Shown here: positions 7,913 through 17,269 of the stretch, piece by piece
Layout of the letters: each line of letters starts with the position of its first letter
Position numbering within the stretch: position 1 is the first letter of the stretch
Origin: Chloroflexota bacterium
Lineage (GTDB): Bacteria; Chloroflexota; Anaerolineae; Anaerolineales; Anaerolineaceae
DNA length: 64,000 nt
NCBI GenBank assembly: GCA_023381565.1
Contig: JAMCRR010000151.1
Coordinates: 48,842-112,841, forward strand
Reading direction: 5' to 3'
Translations under genes and position numbers: made by a program
Notes under the pieces: model-generated
Database searches by the model: none
What the model saw: the letters and a program-made list of their open reading frames with translations, nothing else
Told to the model about the DNA's origin: nothing

Positions 7913-9397
7913 ATGAATACAAATGACCAGCAGCACCGTGCCATATTAGAGAAGATCGCCCGGAGGGCGATGCTTGAAAGAGGATTACTCCCCGGTTTTT
8001 CTCCCGAAGAACTAGTCGAACTGGGCAGGATTCAGTCGCCTGCTGAAGCGAAAGGTGACCCGACACGTGACCTCAGGGACCTTCTGTGGGCTTCTATTGA
8101 CAATGATGATTCCCTTGACCTGGACCAGCTCACCGTAGCTGAAAGCATGCCTGGAGACAAGGTTAAGATTTACGTTGCCGTGGCGGATGTGGATGCGTTG
8201 GTAAAAGATGGGTCTGCCATCGACGAACATGCACACCATAATACGACCTCGGTATACACCGCGGCGATGATATTTCCAATGCTTCCCGAAAAGCTTTCTA
8301 CCGATCTTACCTCATTGAATCTTAATGAGGATCGCCTGGCTATCGTGGTTGAAATGGTCATCGGCATGGATGGATCCCTTCAGGATGCGGATATCTACCG
8401 GGCGCGTGTCCGTAATCATGCGAAACTCGCCTATAACAGTGTGGCCGCCTGGTTGGAAGGGAATGCCCCTATTCCCGAGGGGGTAGCTGTTATCCATGGA
8501 CTGGAAGAGAATCTGCGGTTGCAAGACAGGACGGCCCAACGGATGAAAAATTTGCGCCATATTCACGGGGCCCTCAGCCTGGATACGATCGAGGCCAAAC
8601 CGGTATTTGACGGTGATCAAATCCGCGCCCTCGAAATAGAAGAAAAGAACCATGCCAAAGAGATCATTGAGGATTTCATGATTGCAGCAAACGGAGTCAC
8701 CGCACGATATCTTTCGGCCAAGAAATTCCCCTCGATCCGTCGCGTGGTGCGCACGCCAAAACGGTGGGAGCGGATTGTCGAAATTGCGGCGGATCACAAG
8801 TTCAACCTTCCAGAAAATCCGAATTCAAAAGCGTTGGAGGAATTTCTCGTCAAGCAAAAAGCCGCCGACCCGCTGCGCTTCCCCGACTTATCTTTGGCTG
8901 TGATCAAGCTCTTGGGTGTGGGTGAATATATTGCCGAACTTCCGGATGGGGGGGTCACGGGTCATTTCGGTCTGGCAGTCAAAGACTATGCTCACTCGAC
9001 AGCTCCGAACCGTCGCTATCCCGACCTGATTACCCAACGCTTATTAAAAGCTGCCCTGGAAAGTAAACCTGTACCTTATCGTAAAGATGAGCTGGATGTC
9101 CTGGCGGCTCATTGCACCGAAGCAGAAGATGCAGCCAACAAAGTCGAACGGCAGGTCGGTAAATCCGCGGCTGCGCTTCTATTAGAATCGCGCATCGGAC
9201 AACATTTTGATGGGCTAGTTACAGGCGCTTCTGAGAAAGGAACGTGGGTCCGGCTTCTCGAAATGCCTGTTGAAGGGAGGCTGGTGCATGGCTTCGAGGG
9301 ACTGGATGTGGGCGACCGGGTTCGTGTGCAGCTAATATCAGTCGATATTGAAAAAGGATATATCGATTTCAGGAAAGTCGGCTCAACAAGGAATTAA
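7913..9397 (+). CDS. RNase II/R family (RNB-domain) exoribonuclease
   Basis: The 494-residue protein carries the RNB catalytic core. Residues about 50-75 include SIDNDDSLDLDQLTVAE with the metal-binding aspartates, and HSTAPNRRYPDLITQRLL lies near residue 360. A C-terminal S1-like barrel (VTGASEKGTWVRLLEMPVEG, about 430-490) should hold RNA. RNB enzymes degrade RNA 3' to 5'. It is shorter than classical RNase II/R because the N-terminal cold-shock domains are missing, as in other short RNB proteins of bacteria. It starts 15 bases after the VIT gene and is likely cotranscribed. Confidence 0.88.
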   Translation: MNTNDQQHRAILEKIARRAMLERGLLPGFSPEELVELGRIQSPAEAKGDPTRDLRDLLWASIDNDDSLDLDQLTVAESMPGDKVKIYVAVADVDALVKDGSAIDEHAHHNTTSVYTAAMIFPMLPEKLSTDLTSLNLNEDRLAIVVEMVIGMDGSLQDADIYRARVRNHAKLAYNSVAAWLEGNAPIPEGVAVIHGLEENLRLQDRTAQRMKNLRHIHGALSLDTIEAKPVFDGDQIRALEIEEKNHAKEIIEDFMIAANGVTARYLSAKKFPSIRRVVRTPKRWERIVEIAADHKFNLPENPNSKALEEFLVKQKAADPLRFPDLSLAVIKLLGVGEYIAELPDGGVTGHFGLAVKDYAHSTAPNRRYPDLITQRLLKAALESKPVPYRKDELDVLAAHCTEAEDAANKVERQVGKSAAALLLESRIGQHFDGLVTGASEKGTWVRLLEMPVEGRLVHGFEGLDVGDRVRVQLISVDIEKGYIDFRKVGSTRN

Positions 9398-9517
9398 GAT
9401 AGAAGCTGCAATTAAACCATTTCACTCAAAAGGTTGCAAAATGCTGATTTCTACTTTCAAGTGGAATTGATTAATAAGTGGATTCCTTAAGAGAGAAGCA
9501 GGATTCAGATATTACCA

Positions 9518-10952
9518 ATGATAAAAGAAATGGAAAGCCAACCTGGCAACCGAAGGTTTAATCTACCGATCACTTCTTTGATCGTCATCGCTCTTATTTT
9601 CTGTAAGGGGTATCAACTGATCGCCGGTCGAGGTCCCGCGCCGCAAGTGATCTCTTACAGTGTGTTCAAGACGGATCTGAAAACAGGCCAGGTCAGCAGC
9701 GTTATTATCAGCGCAACCGACATCACGGGTAAGCTGAACGATGGTACATCTTTTACGACAGTTCGGGTGGATGATCCAAACCTGACGGACCTGTTAGAGG
9801 TTAAAAATGTGCAGATTACCGGACAGGCACCCAGTAGTGGTGGTTTTCTAAGTATTCTATTGACCTGGGTCTTGCCGTTAGCCTTGATGGGCGTCGTATG
9901 GTATTTTCTCTTCGGGCGTAACCGGGGTGGCGCCAGCTCGATGGGCAATATATTTTCCTTTGGTAAAAGCAAGGCCCGCGTAATTATGGGAGAACAGACC
10001 GGGGTGACCTTTAAGGACGTTGGCGGCGCCGGAGAAGCGATCACCGATCTGAAAGAGGTGACAGAATTCCTCAAAAACCCGGTCCACTTCCAAAGGCTGG
10101 GTGGCAAAATGCCCAAGGGGGTGCTGCTGGTTGGCCCCCCTGGTACCGGAAAAACCCTGCTTGCCCGGGCAACAGCCGGTGAGGCGGGAGGACAATTCTT
10201 AAATCTGAGCGGAGCCGAGTTTGTGGAGATGTTTGTCGGCGTCGGCGCCTCACGGGTGCGGGACCTCTTCAGCCGGGCCTAGAAAAGCTCCCCGTCGATT
10301 ATCTTTATTGATGAGATCGATGCCATCGGAGGCCGGCGCCATGGGCGTGCACGAGGAGCACGAACAGACGCTCAACCAGTTGCTGGCCGAGATGGATGGC
10401 TTCGAAACAGCCCGCGGAGTGATTGTGATGGCCGCTACCAACCGTCCGGAGATTCTTGATCCAGCTCGTTTGCGACCCGGCCGGTTTGATCGTCAGATTA
10501 TGATTGATCTCCCTGACCGACAGGGGCGTCTGGAAATTATCGATATCCACGCCCGGCTGGTCACCCTGGCTGAGAACACGAGCCTGGAGGATATTGCTCA
10601 GATGACTCCCGTCTTTTCAGGGGCTGATCTGGCCAACCTGGTGAACGAAGCAGTGTTGCTGGCATCCCGGAATGGCAAAGAAGCGGTCGAAATGGCCGAT
10701 TTTGACGCTGCATTTGAACGGATCGTCGCCTGCTAGGAGCGCAGGACCCGATCCATTCCCTCGAATGATAAGAGGGTAATCGCCGTGGACGAAGCTCGAC
10801 ACGCCCTGATCGCCAGCCTTACTCCTAATGCGGATTAGGTGCGCAAAATGACCATTGTCCCCCGTGGGCGAGCGATGGTATATACCCTGCAATTGCCGAC
10901 GAATGACCGTTACGTATTGGGTGAGAAGGAACTGGCGGCTCGCTCGCGATGA
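9518..10952 (+). pseudogene. ftsH: Decayed second copy of ftsH (AAA+ membrane protease)
   Basis: The N-terminus is intact: membrane helix, periplasmic domain, second helix, then the AAA module with [21 protein letters not shown] and [15 protein letters not shown]. It is then broken by a TAG at 10280-10282, where AAG or CAG is expected before [15 protein letters not shown] frameshift follows near 10332-10345, between GGRR and [16 protein letters not shown]. Further TAGs lie at 10734-10736 and 10836-10838. The zinc-protease motif HEAGH is DEARH (10788-10802), so proteolysis would be lost even if translated. Homology stops at ELAAR near 10950, well short of a full protease domain. An intact ftsH lies at 13968-15821. 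Confidence 0.9.
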
Positions 10953-10960
10953 GGGTCAGG

Positions 10961-12076
10961 CTAGTGGGATCTGCTAATCTGGCGTCTTTCTAATGGATAA
11001 CCCAGTAACCGCTCGATAGTGCGCAGGATGGGCAGATCCTCCTGAGTGATGAGAGATAGGGCGGTACCCAGATGGGTCATTCGCCCGGTGCGTCCGATTC
11101 GGTGCGTATAGCCGTCAGCGGTAGTGGGCATGTCGTAATTGATGACGTATGAGATTTTAGAAACGTCAATACCCCGCGCAGCAATGTCGGTCGCAACCAT
11201 CACCTTCACTTGCCCGTCTCGAAAGCCATCCATCACCTCTTGCCGCTGGTTTTGCGACATGTTCCCCTGGAAAGATTTCGCCGGATGCCCAGAATTCGTC
11301 AGCTGCAAGGCCAGTTTTTTCGCCCGGTGCTTGGTGCGAGTAAATACGAGGATTTGACCACTGCCTGCCTGAGATACCAGAGCCAGCAGCGTGTCATACT
11401 TACGGTCGGGTTCAATGGGATAGATGGCGTGGCTGACCGTTTCTACCGGCCGTCTCGCTCCAATCTCAACCGTTACCGGTTGGTGAAGGAGTTGGGACGC
11501 CAACTCGCGGATCTCAGTCGGCATGGTTGCCGAGAAAAGCAGCGTCTGGCGGTGAGTGGGTAGGGCGGCCAGAATCCGCCGAATATCGGGTAAGAAACCC
11601 ATATCAAACATATGGTCCGCTTCATCTAAAACCAGGATTTCAATCGAGCTCAGGTTGACAACCTTCTGGCTCATGAGATCCAGCAACCGGCCGGGGCAAG
11701 CGACAGCGATTTCAATCCCTTGTCTCAGGCCTCTCAACTGTGGTTGCGGGCTCACTCCGCCATAGATCGTCATGCTGTGCAACCCTGTCTTGCGGCCAAA
11801 GATCTGGATAGCGTCATGGGTCTGCTCTGCCAGTTCGCGGGTTGGTGCAAGGATGAGCGCACGCAGTTTGCCGGTGGGGCCGTTCAAGAGGCGCTGCAAG
11901 ATGGGGAGAACAAAGGCGGCTGTCTTCCCAGTTCCTGTCTGGGCCAATCCAATAACGTCTCGTCCTTCGATAATGGGTGGAATGGATTTACTTTGGATGG
12001 GGGTGGGGTCTGAATAACCAGCGGAAATAATTCCCGCATTTATCTGCGGGTAAAAAGAAAATGAATCAAAACTCAT
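10961..12076 (-). CDS. DEAD-box ATP-dependent RNA helicase
   Basis: Starting at the ATG at 12076 (AAAGGA six bases upstream) the protein begins MSFDSFSFYPQINAGI and shows all helicase motifs in order: the Q motif (GYSDPTPIQ), AQTGTGKTAAF, PTRELAEQ, DEADHMFDMGF, SATMP, and the C-terminal ATDIAARGID and HRIGRTGR. It unwinds RNA duplexes with ATP, in ribosome assembly or mRNA turnover at low temperature. The tail after the core is short, so this is a minimal RhlE-like enzyme. An upstream in-frame start at 12217 exists but would add an unconserved 47 residues. The stop is TAG and abuts the ftsH remnant. Confidence 0.92.
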   Translation of the reverse strand: MSFDSFSFYPQINAGIISAGYSDPTPIQSKSIPPIIEGRDVIGLAQTGTGKTAAFVLPILQRLLNGPTGKLRALILAPTRELAEQTHDAIQIFGRKTGLHSMTIYGGVSPQPQLRGLRQGIEIAVACPGRLLDLMSQKVVNLSSIEILVLDEADHMFDMGFLPDIRRILAALPTHRQTLLFSATMPTEIRELASQLLHQPVTVEIGARRPVETVSHAIYPIEPDRKYDTLLALVSQAGSGQILVFTRTKHRAKKLALQLTNSGHPAKSFQGNMSQNQRQEVMDGFRDGQVKVMVATDIAARGIDVSKISYVINYDMPTTADGYTHRIGRTGRMTHLGTALSLITQEDLPILRTIERLLGYPLERRQISRSH

Positions 12077-12203
12077 TCGGAGTCCTTTTGGCAAAAAGAT
12101 TGAGCCAAGGCGAACCCCAGCCCTTACATCGAAAACAGATAAATTGTATCTATTTAGCGGTGTCCCAATAGTATAACACACTCCGGCAGGCAGGATTTGC
12201 CAG

Positions 12204-13130
12204 CTACGTAACGGCACCAGAGGCTGCCCGCGCCAGAATCAAGATATGCTCTTGCGGAAACTCAGCGTCAGATGGCTCGACCTCCACCCGGCTGCGCCAT
12301 TTTTCCCCATTAACCGTCAGGGTAGCCAGTTCGAGTATTTCAAGCCCCCTACGAGCAAATACCTCTCGAAATTCGACCTCTGAATAATATTGATAGCTCT
12401 CGAAACGCTCTGTTTCCCAGAGAGGCTTGCTGATGAAGATCGATTTGGTGATATAGCGGGTGAAATCGCGCCGCGAAAGCTCGACCGATTGAGGGTATTC
12501 GATCTGGCGAGCAACAATACGGAAAGGGCGATATTGGCGTGCAAATAATTCGAATTCATCCCGCGCTTGATCGCTGAGAAAGTGGATTCTGAGCCGCTGG
12601 AAGGGGTCGCCAGGGGGTTCTAACCCATCGAACAATATCAGGCATCCTCCAGGCGCCAGACAACCTGCTGCCGCGGCGAGAGCCTGCTCGACCCGTTGCT
12701 TAGCTTCTGGAACATCCACCTCTCCTAATTCGGGAGAATATCCTTCCGAAAATACCTCATGCAGGGCATTGACGAGCAGGAGGATGTCAAATTTACCCAG
12801 CCCCAGGAGCAGCTCGCGATCGGTAAAATCACCTTCTACCCAGCGCACGCCGGGATAAGCACGCCGGCAGTGAGATAGTGCTTGCCGGTCTACATCGATC
12901 CCCACCGACGCGTGCACATCACACAATTGGGCGTGTGCATCCAGAAGAGTCCCCATAATTTGACCCTCGCCACAACCCAACTCTAATATGCGCAACGGTC
13001 GGGCTGTCTTTTGGGCCAGCGAGCGGATCATTCTGGAGGCAGCCAGGATTGCCTCTCGTTTGCCCAGAGTCTCCATAGGCAGCAAACGCGTTTCCCAGAA
13101 GAAATCCCAAAATTCGTCGGTCTCTGCCAT
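12204..13130 (-). CDS. SAM-dependent methyltransferase, class I
   Basis: The protein contains the SAM-binding glycine loop RILELGCGEGQIMGTLLDAH, the acidic strand end VGIDVDRQALSHCRRAY, then WVEGDF and FDILLLVNALHEVF, typical of Rossmann-fold methyltransferases. I place the start at 13130 (MAETDEFWDFFWE), where the conserved region begins. In-frame ATGs at 13217 and 13229 would overlap the upstream gene, and none has a clear ribosome site. The substrate is unknown. It is read in the same direction as the gene at 13207-13947. Confidence 0.75.
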   Translation of the reverse strand: MAETDEFWDFFWETRLLPMETLGKREAILAASRMIRSLAQKTARPLRILELGCGEGQIMGTLLDAHAQLCDVHASVGIDVDRQALSHCRRAYPGVRWVEGDFTDRELLLGLGKFDILLLVNALHEVFSEGYSPELGEVDVPEAKQRVEQALAAAAGCLAPGGCLILFDGLEPPGDPFQRLRIHFLSDQARDEFELFARQYRPFRIVARQIEYPQSVELSRRDFTRYITKSIFISKPLWETERFESYQYYSEVEFREVFARRGLEILELATLTVNGEKWRSRVEVEPSDAEFPQEHILILARAASGAVT

Positions 13131-13206
13131 CGAGGTTTGGCTGTGGATCGTCTTCGATTGTTCCAGCCCGGATCCGCTAACAATAAAACCATGCAGGGGG
13201 GAATTA

Positions 13207-13947
13207 TTACGAGCCATTACGGGAAACACACATGCAATGGGTAATGTTCTTACCGATCCCTTTTTCGTTCAAATATGCCGACAAGGCCTGAATACTCCTT
13301 TTACTTTTCACTTTGAAACTCACATCAATCGTCTGACCATTTGCTTTCCACCATTGTCGTAGCTCTGGATTTCGCATGATATACCATAGCTTTTTGCCTT
13401 TAATTCTTTCTGGGATCTCAATGTAATCGTCGGCGTTTTTGGGGTTTGCGCTAAATCCAAGGCGCGGAAAGAAGTAATAACCGTTGACTTCCCGGATCGT
13501 ATCACTGTCTGGAGCGGTAAAAAACCGGGTCGCAGATGCATGGATGGATACCAACTCCGGGATTCTGGCTGCGTTAAATATCATGTTTGCTATGATCCGG
13601 GTGCCAAGTGTCCGGGGGGCCTGTTCGATTAAGAAGAAATCATTAATGGTAATCATGATCCCGATTTCATCCCTCTCAATCGAATAATATAGAGGGGTTT
13701 CAAACCAATCGTGCGTCGTCCAAATATCTACATTTTTCTCATCCGATTTTATTGCGATGTGGCTCCCCTGTATCCCTCCGAACAGCAGACAAATCGTTTC
13801 ATCAGACAAATCCACGCGCAATTTTTTTGCGAATGCCTGTCTATCGCCCGTAATCCTGACAGTATCGCCATTTACTCGCGTTAATTCTGCTGCCAGGGAT
13901 AATTCATCTGGAACATCTGGGGGGATTCGAGAAGTTTCGGTCAGCAA
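13207..13947 (-). CDS. Uncharacterised protein, possibly GNAT-like
   Basis: A 246-residue soluble protein. The middle (SIHASATRFF, then EVNGYYFFPRLGFSANPKN) resembles the last strands of a GNAT acetyltransferase, where a small molecule sits beside an aromatic NGYYFxPRLGF segment. The classical acetyl-CoA loop is not evident. The N-terminal part (VRITGDRQAFAKKLRVDL) and the basic C-terminus are unassigned. It ends 23 bases inside the possible extended start of the methyltransferase. Treat as hypothetical. Confidence 0.6.
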   Translation of the reverse strand: MLTETSRIPPDVPDELSLAAELTRVNGDTVRITGDRQAFAKKLRVDLSDETICLLFGGIQGSHIAIKSDEKNVDIWTTHDWFETPLYYSIERDEIGIMITINDFFLIEQAPRTLGTRIIANMIFNAARIPELVSIHASATRFFTAPDSDTIREVNGYYFFPRLGFSANPKNADDYIEIPERIKGKKLWYIMRNPELRQWWKANGQTIDVSFKVKSKRSIQALSAYLNEKGIGKNITHCMCVSRNGS

Positions 13948-13967
13948 TTTGTAAATTCTAGCCGGTA

Positions 13968-15821
13968 TTAGACCATGGCCGGAGTGCCCGATTCTTTCGC
14001 CACCGGGGAGGGGAAGATGCTCTCAAACTCACCCTGGGTCAGGGTTTCCATCTCCAGCAAACGATTCGCGACCGCATCCAATTGCACCCGATATTGTGTC
14101 AGGATTTTCCGGGCCATCTCGTGCGCATCGTCCACCAACCGGTACACTTGAGCGTCAATTTGCTCGGCGATGGTATCAGAATAGTCGCGCTGGTTAGACA
14201 TTTGGCGACTCAAGAAAACCATTTCTTGCCTTCTGCCATAAGTCATCATTCCCATTGCTTCCGTCATGCCGAGCTGGGTTACCATCAAGCGTGCAATCTG
14301 GGTAACGCGTTCGATGTCATTCGATGCGCCGGTGGTAATATCGTTAAAGACCAGCTCTTCAGCTGTGCGGCCGCCCAATAAGCTCACCATTTCAGAATTG
14401 AGACGTTTTCGAGATTCCAACGTTCGGTCTTCGGTCGGGCGGGGCATTGTATATCCAACCGACAATCCCCGGGCTACAATCGTGATCTTGAACACCGGAT
14501 CCGCTTTGGCCAGGGCGTGCATGACGACAGCATGCCCGGCCTCGTGGTAGGCGATGACCAACTTCTCTCTCTGGCTGATCAGGTGGCTTTTGCGTTCTGG
14601 GCCGGCGATAACACGCTCGATCGATTCTTCCAATTCTGCCTGTGAGATGACCTTCTTACTCCGGCGAGCGGCCAGGATTGCCGCCTCGTTGACCAGATTT
14701 TCGATATCTGCCCCCACGAAACCTGGAATGGAAAGGGCGAGCTTGGAAAGATCGACGGCGGGATCGATCGGCTTACCGCGTGTATGGACTTTCAGGATGG
14801 CTTCGCGCCCCCTCATATCGGGCTGGTCGAGCACTACTCGCCGGTCGAAACGACCTGGGCGCAGCAGCGCCGGGTCGAGCACGTCCGGGCGGTTGGTAGC
14901 GGCGATGACAATCACGTTGGTGTCCGTGCTAAATCCATCCATCTCAACCAACATCTGATTGAGGGTCTGTTCGCGTTCGTCATTTCCCCCGCCCAGTCCG
15001 ATCCCACGCTGGCGTCCGACTGCATCGATTTCATCAATAAAAATAATGCAAGGCGATTGCTTCTTTGCCTGCTCGAATAAATCGCGCACCCGGCTTGCGC
15101 CTACCCCGACAAACATTTCCACAAACTCGGACCCGGAGATAGCGAAGAAGGGTACCCCGGCTTCTCCGGCGACGGCCTTCGCCAATAAGGTTTTACCCGT
15201 CCCCGGTGCCCCAACCAGCAGGACTCCCTTCGGTGTGCGTGCCCCCAGGGCAATGAATTTTTGGGGCTCGCGCAGGAATTCCACCACCTCCTTCAGCTCT
15301 TCACGGGCCTCCTCCAACCCGGCAACATCGTTGAAAGTAACATTGGGTTGTTCACTGTTGACAATCCGCGCAGTAGATTTTCCAAAGGATGTTACCGAAT
15401 TACTCCCACGCCGGGCGGACCGGAAGATTAGAAAAATAACGCCTCCAATCAGGACGACCGCAATGATATAACCGAATGAGCTAAGGAATCCCAACAACAG
15501 GTTCGGAGAGGCAATCTCCAGGCTGACTTTAGTCGGGCTAAGCTGAGCCGGGGTCACCCCTAATGCGGTGAGCTGATCGATTAAGCTCGAATTGGCCTCT
15601 TTGGTGGCGATCCCTTGGCTTCCGTTTTTGAAGCTGATATTTAAAGTATTCCCATCGATTGTAACTTGAGAGATCGACCCGTTTTGGATTCCCTCGGCTA
15701 CTTGATTAATCGTTAAGTTGACAGTTTTTGTGGATTTAGGCAAATAGATATAAACGAGAGCGGCTATCATCACCACCCCCAAAATCAAATACAAGGCCTG
15801 AGGCCGAATTTTAAATTTCAC
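13968..15821 (-). CDS. ftsH: FtsH, ATP-dependent zinc metalloprotease
   Basis: The GTG at 15821 has a near-ideal AGGAG site 7 bases upstream, so I prefer it to an ATG at 15872. The 617-residue protein has a first membrane helix ([19 protein letters not shown]), a periplasmic domain and a second helix ([18 protein letters not shown]). The AAA+ module follows with GAPGTGKT near residue 200, [13 protein letters not shown], the arginine-finger region and SRH, then the protease domain with HEAGH near residue 425 and the third zinc ligand region ASNDIERVT. FtsH degrades damaged membrane and short-lived proteins. It is the functional counterpart of the ftsH remnant at 9518-10952. Confidence 0.95.
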   Translation of the reverse strand: MKFKIRPQALYLILGVVMIAALVYIYLPKSTKTVNLTINQVAEGIQNGSISQVTIDGNTLNISFKNGSQGIATKEANSSLIDQLTALGVTPAQLSPTKVSLEIASPNLLLGFLSSFGYIIAVVLIGGVIFLIFRSARRGSNSVTSFGKSTARIVNSEQPNVTFNDVAGLEEAREELKEVVEFLREPQKFIALGARTPKGVLLVGAPGTGKTLLAKAVAGEAGVPFFAISGSEFVEMFVGVGASRVRDLFEQAKKQSPCIIFIDEIDAVGRQRGIGLGGGNDEREQTLNQMLVEMDGFSTDTNVIVIAATNRPDVLDPALLRPGRFDRRVVLDQPDMRGREAILKVHTRGKPIDPAVDLSKLALSIPGFVGADIENLVNEAAILAARRSKKVISQAELEESIERVIAGPERKSHLISQREKLVIAYHEAGHAVVMHALAKADPVFKITIVARGLSVGYTMPRPTEDRTLESRKRLNSEMVSLLGGRTAEELVFNDITTGASNDIERVTQIARLMVTQLGMTEAMGMMTYGRRQEMVFLSRQMSNQRDYSDTIAEQIDAQVYRLVDDAHEMARKILTQYRVQLDAVANRLLEMETLTQGEFESIFPSPVAKESGTPAMV

Positions 15822-15929
15822 CGATATCTCCTGTAAATTCGCTCCACATCTCCATCTGAATCGTCGAACCATAATCTCGGTGGAAAAATTCTAATCTGCG
15901 CAGATGAAACCAGCCGAGGAGCGGTTTTC

Positions 15930-16442
15930 CTATATTTCTACGTACGAGCGAAGCATCCAGGCCATTTTTTCATGCAAGCGGATAGCGCGAACCAGCAAGT
16001 CGTGGGTGCCTTCGTCTTCATATTCTTCGACACACTTTTTTGCATCCTCCCGCAAGAAACGGATGATGGCTTCATGGTCCGCTAGCAGGCGCACCGTGTC
16101 TGGAACTGCTGCAGTTTGCTCTGTCAACCGGGTGTGCTCGAGGAAGACTTGCAGGCTCCCCAACGCAACCCCACCCAGCATCCGGGCTCTTTCAGCGATC
16201 TCGTCAGACAGGTCGCAGAGCTGTTGATATTGAGCGCCAAAGAGGGTGCGCAGTTCAAAAAAAGCGACTCCATGGATGTTCCAATATAAGCTGCGGGTTT
16301 TTATCGTCAGGATCACCTCATCAGATAACGCATCGTTCAGGATTTGCGTGATCACCTGGCGAGTATTCTCATCTAATCCGATGTTGGGTTGGATAGTAAC
16401 CTGCAGTTGTAAATTAAGTCCATCACCAGGATTATATCCCAT
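15930..16442 (-). CDS. dps: Dps-family ferritin-like DNA protection protein
   Basis: The 170-residue protein has the Dps four-helix pattern. The ferroxidase residues are recognisable in KTRSLYWNIHG (the His) and in CDLSDEIAERARMLGG (Asp and Glu). Dps dodecamers oxidise Fe2+ with peroxide, store the iron and shield DNA. A GAAGGA ribosome site precedes the ATG. It lies next to ftsH, Dps-type stress genes and a two-component system, which fits a stress island. The stop is TAG. Confidence 0.92.
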   Translation of the reverse strand: MGYNPGDGLNLQLQVTIQPNIGLDENTRQVITQILNDALSDEVILTIKTRSLYWNIHGVAFFELRTLFGAQYQQLCDLSDEIAERARMLGGVALGSLQVFLEHTRLTEQTAAVPDTVRLLADHEAIIRFLREDAKKCVEEYEDEGTHDLLVRAIRLHEKMAWMLRSYVEI

Positions 16443-16582
16443 GTGGCTTCCTTCATCATCGATGGATTTCCCTTACCATGCTATGTTAGCCGATAGTATC
16501 TATCCATGTCCCAAATACGACCTATTAAAACCCTATCATTTTCCTGGAAGGAAGAAGGCTCTCTCTGATAGTTCAACAGGTT

Positions 16583-17266
16583 CTACTCGATTTTCTTGGA
16601 GTGCAAATCATATCCCATTCCCGGCACGGTTTCGAGCAATTCGCCATATTCCCCCAGTTTTTTCCGTATCCGGCCGAGATAGGTGTGCAAATAATGATTA
16701 GACCCCAGATACTCCGAACCCCACACACGGCTGATTAACTCATCATGCGAGACGATGGCGTCCAGATGATGGGCAAGCTCGGTCAGGAGCGCCATTTCCG
16801 TCCGGGTGAAGTGAAGGTCTTTATCCTCGATAAATACCCGGCGAGCTTCCAGGTCGATGAGCAGGTCACCGATCTGGATTTTTGTCTCAGTGATTTTTGT
16901 TGGAGTATAGGATCGGCGTAGGAAGGCGCGCACTCGCGCCAGCAATTCTTCTTGCCCGAACGGTTTGGTCACATAATCGTCCGCGCCGGCATCCAGGGCA
17001 GCCACTTTGAGATCTTCCTCTGAGCGGGCACTCAAAACGATGATGGGCACGTCCGAGCGAGCCCGCATCCAGGCACAGATATCCACTCCAGAGAGACCCG
17101 GCAGCACCAGGTCCAATAGCACCAGGTCTACCGGTTGCGCTTCAAATTGAGCCATTGCCTCGTGGCTGTCCCCAGCCTCGCTCACGGTGTAGCCTCGTTT
17201 CATCAGATTGACCCGGACCAATTTCCGGATATTCGGGTCGTCTTCCACGATCAGAATGCTACCCAT
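16583..17266 (-). CDS. OmpR/PhoB-family response regulator
   Basis: The receiver domain (1-120) has ILIVEDDPNIRKLVRVNLMK with the acidic pair, the phosphoacceptor in LVLLDLVLPGLSGVDIC, and the conserved Lys in DDYVTKPFG. The C-terminal winged helix (130-227) ends with HTYLGRIRKKLGEYGELLET and VPGMGYDL, typical of OmpR/KdpE-type DNA-binding domains. The start lies directly after the TAG of the histidine kinase gene (TAG-GGT-ATG), so the pair is translationally linked. The target genes are unknown. The gene ends in TAG. Confidence 0.93.
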   Translation of the reverse strand: MGSILIVEDDPNIRKLVRVNLMKRGYTVSEAGDSHEAMAQFEAQPVDLVLLDLVLPGLSGVDICAWMRARSDVPIIVLSARSEEDLKVAALDAGADDYVTKPFGQEELLARVRAFLRRSYTPTKITETKIQIGDLLIDLEARRVFIEDKDLHFTRTEMALLTELAHHLDAIVSHDELISRVWGSEYLGSNHYLHTYLGRIRKKLGEYGELLETVPGMGYDLHSKKIE

Positions 17267-17269
17267 ACC

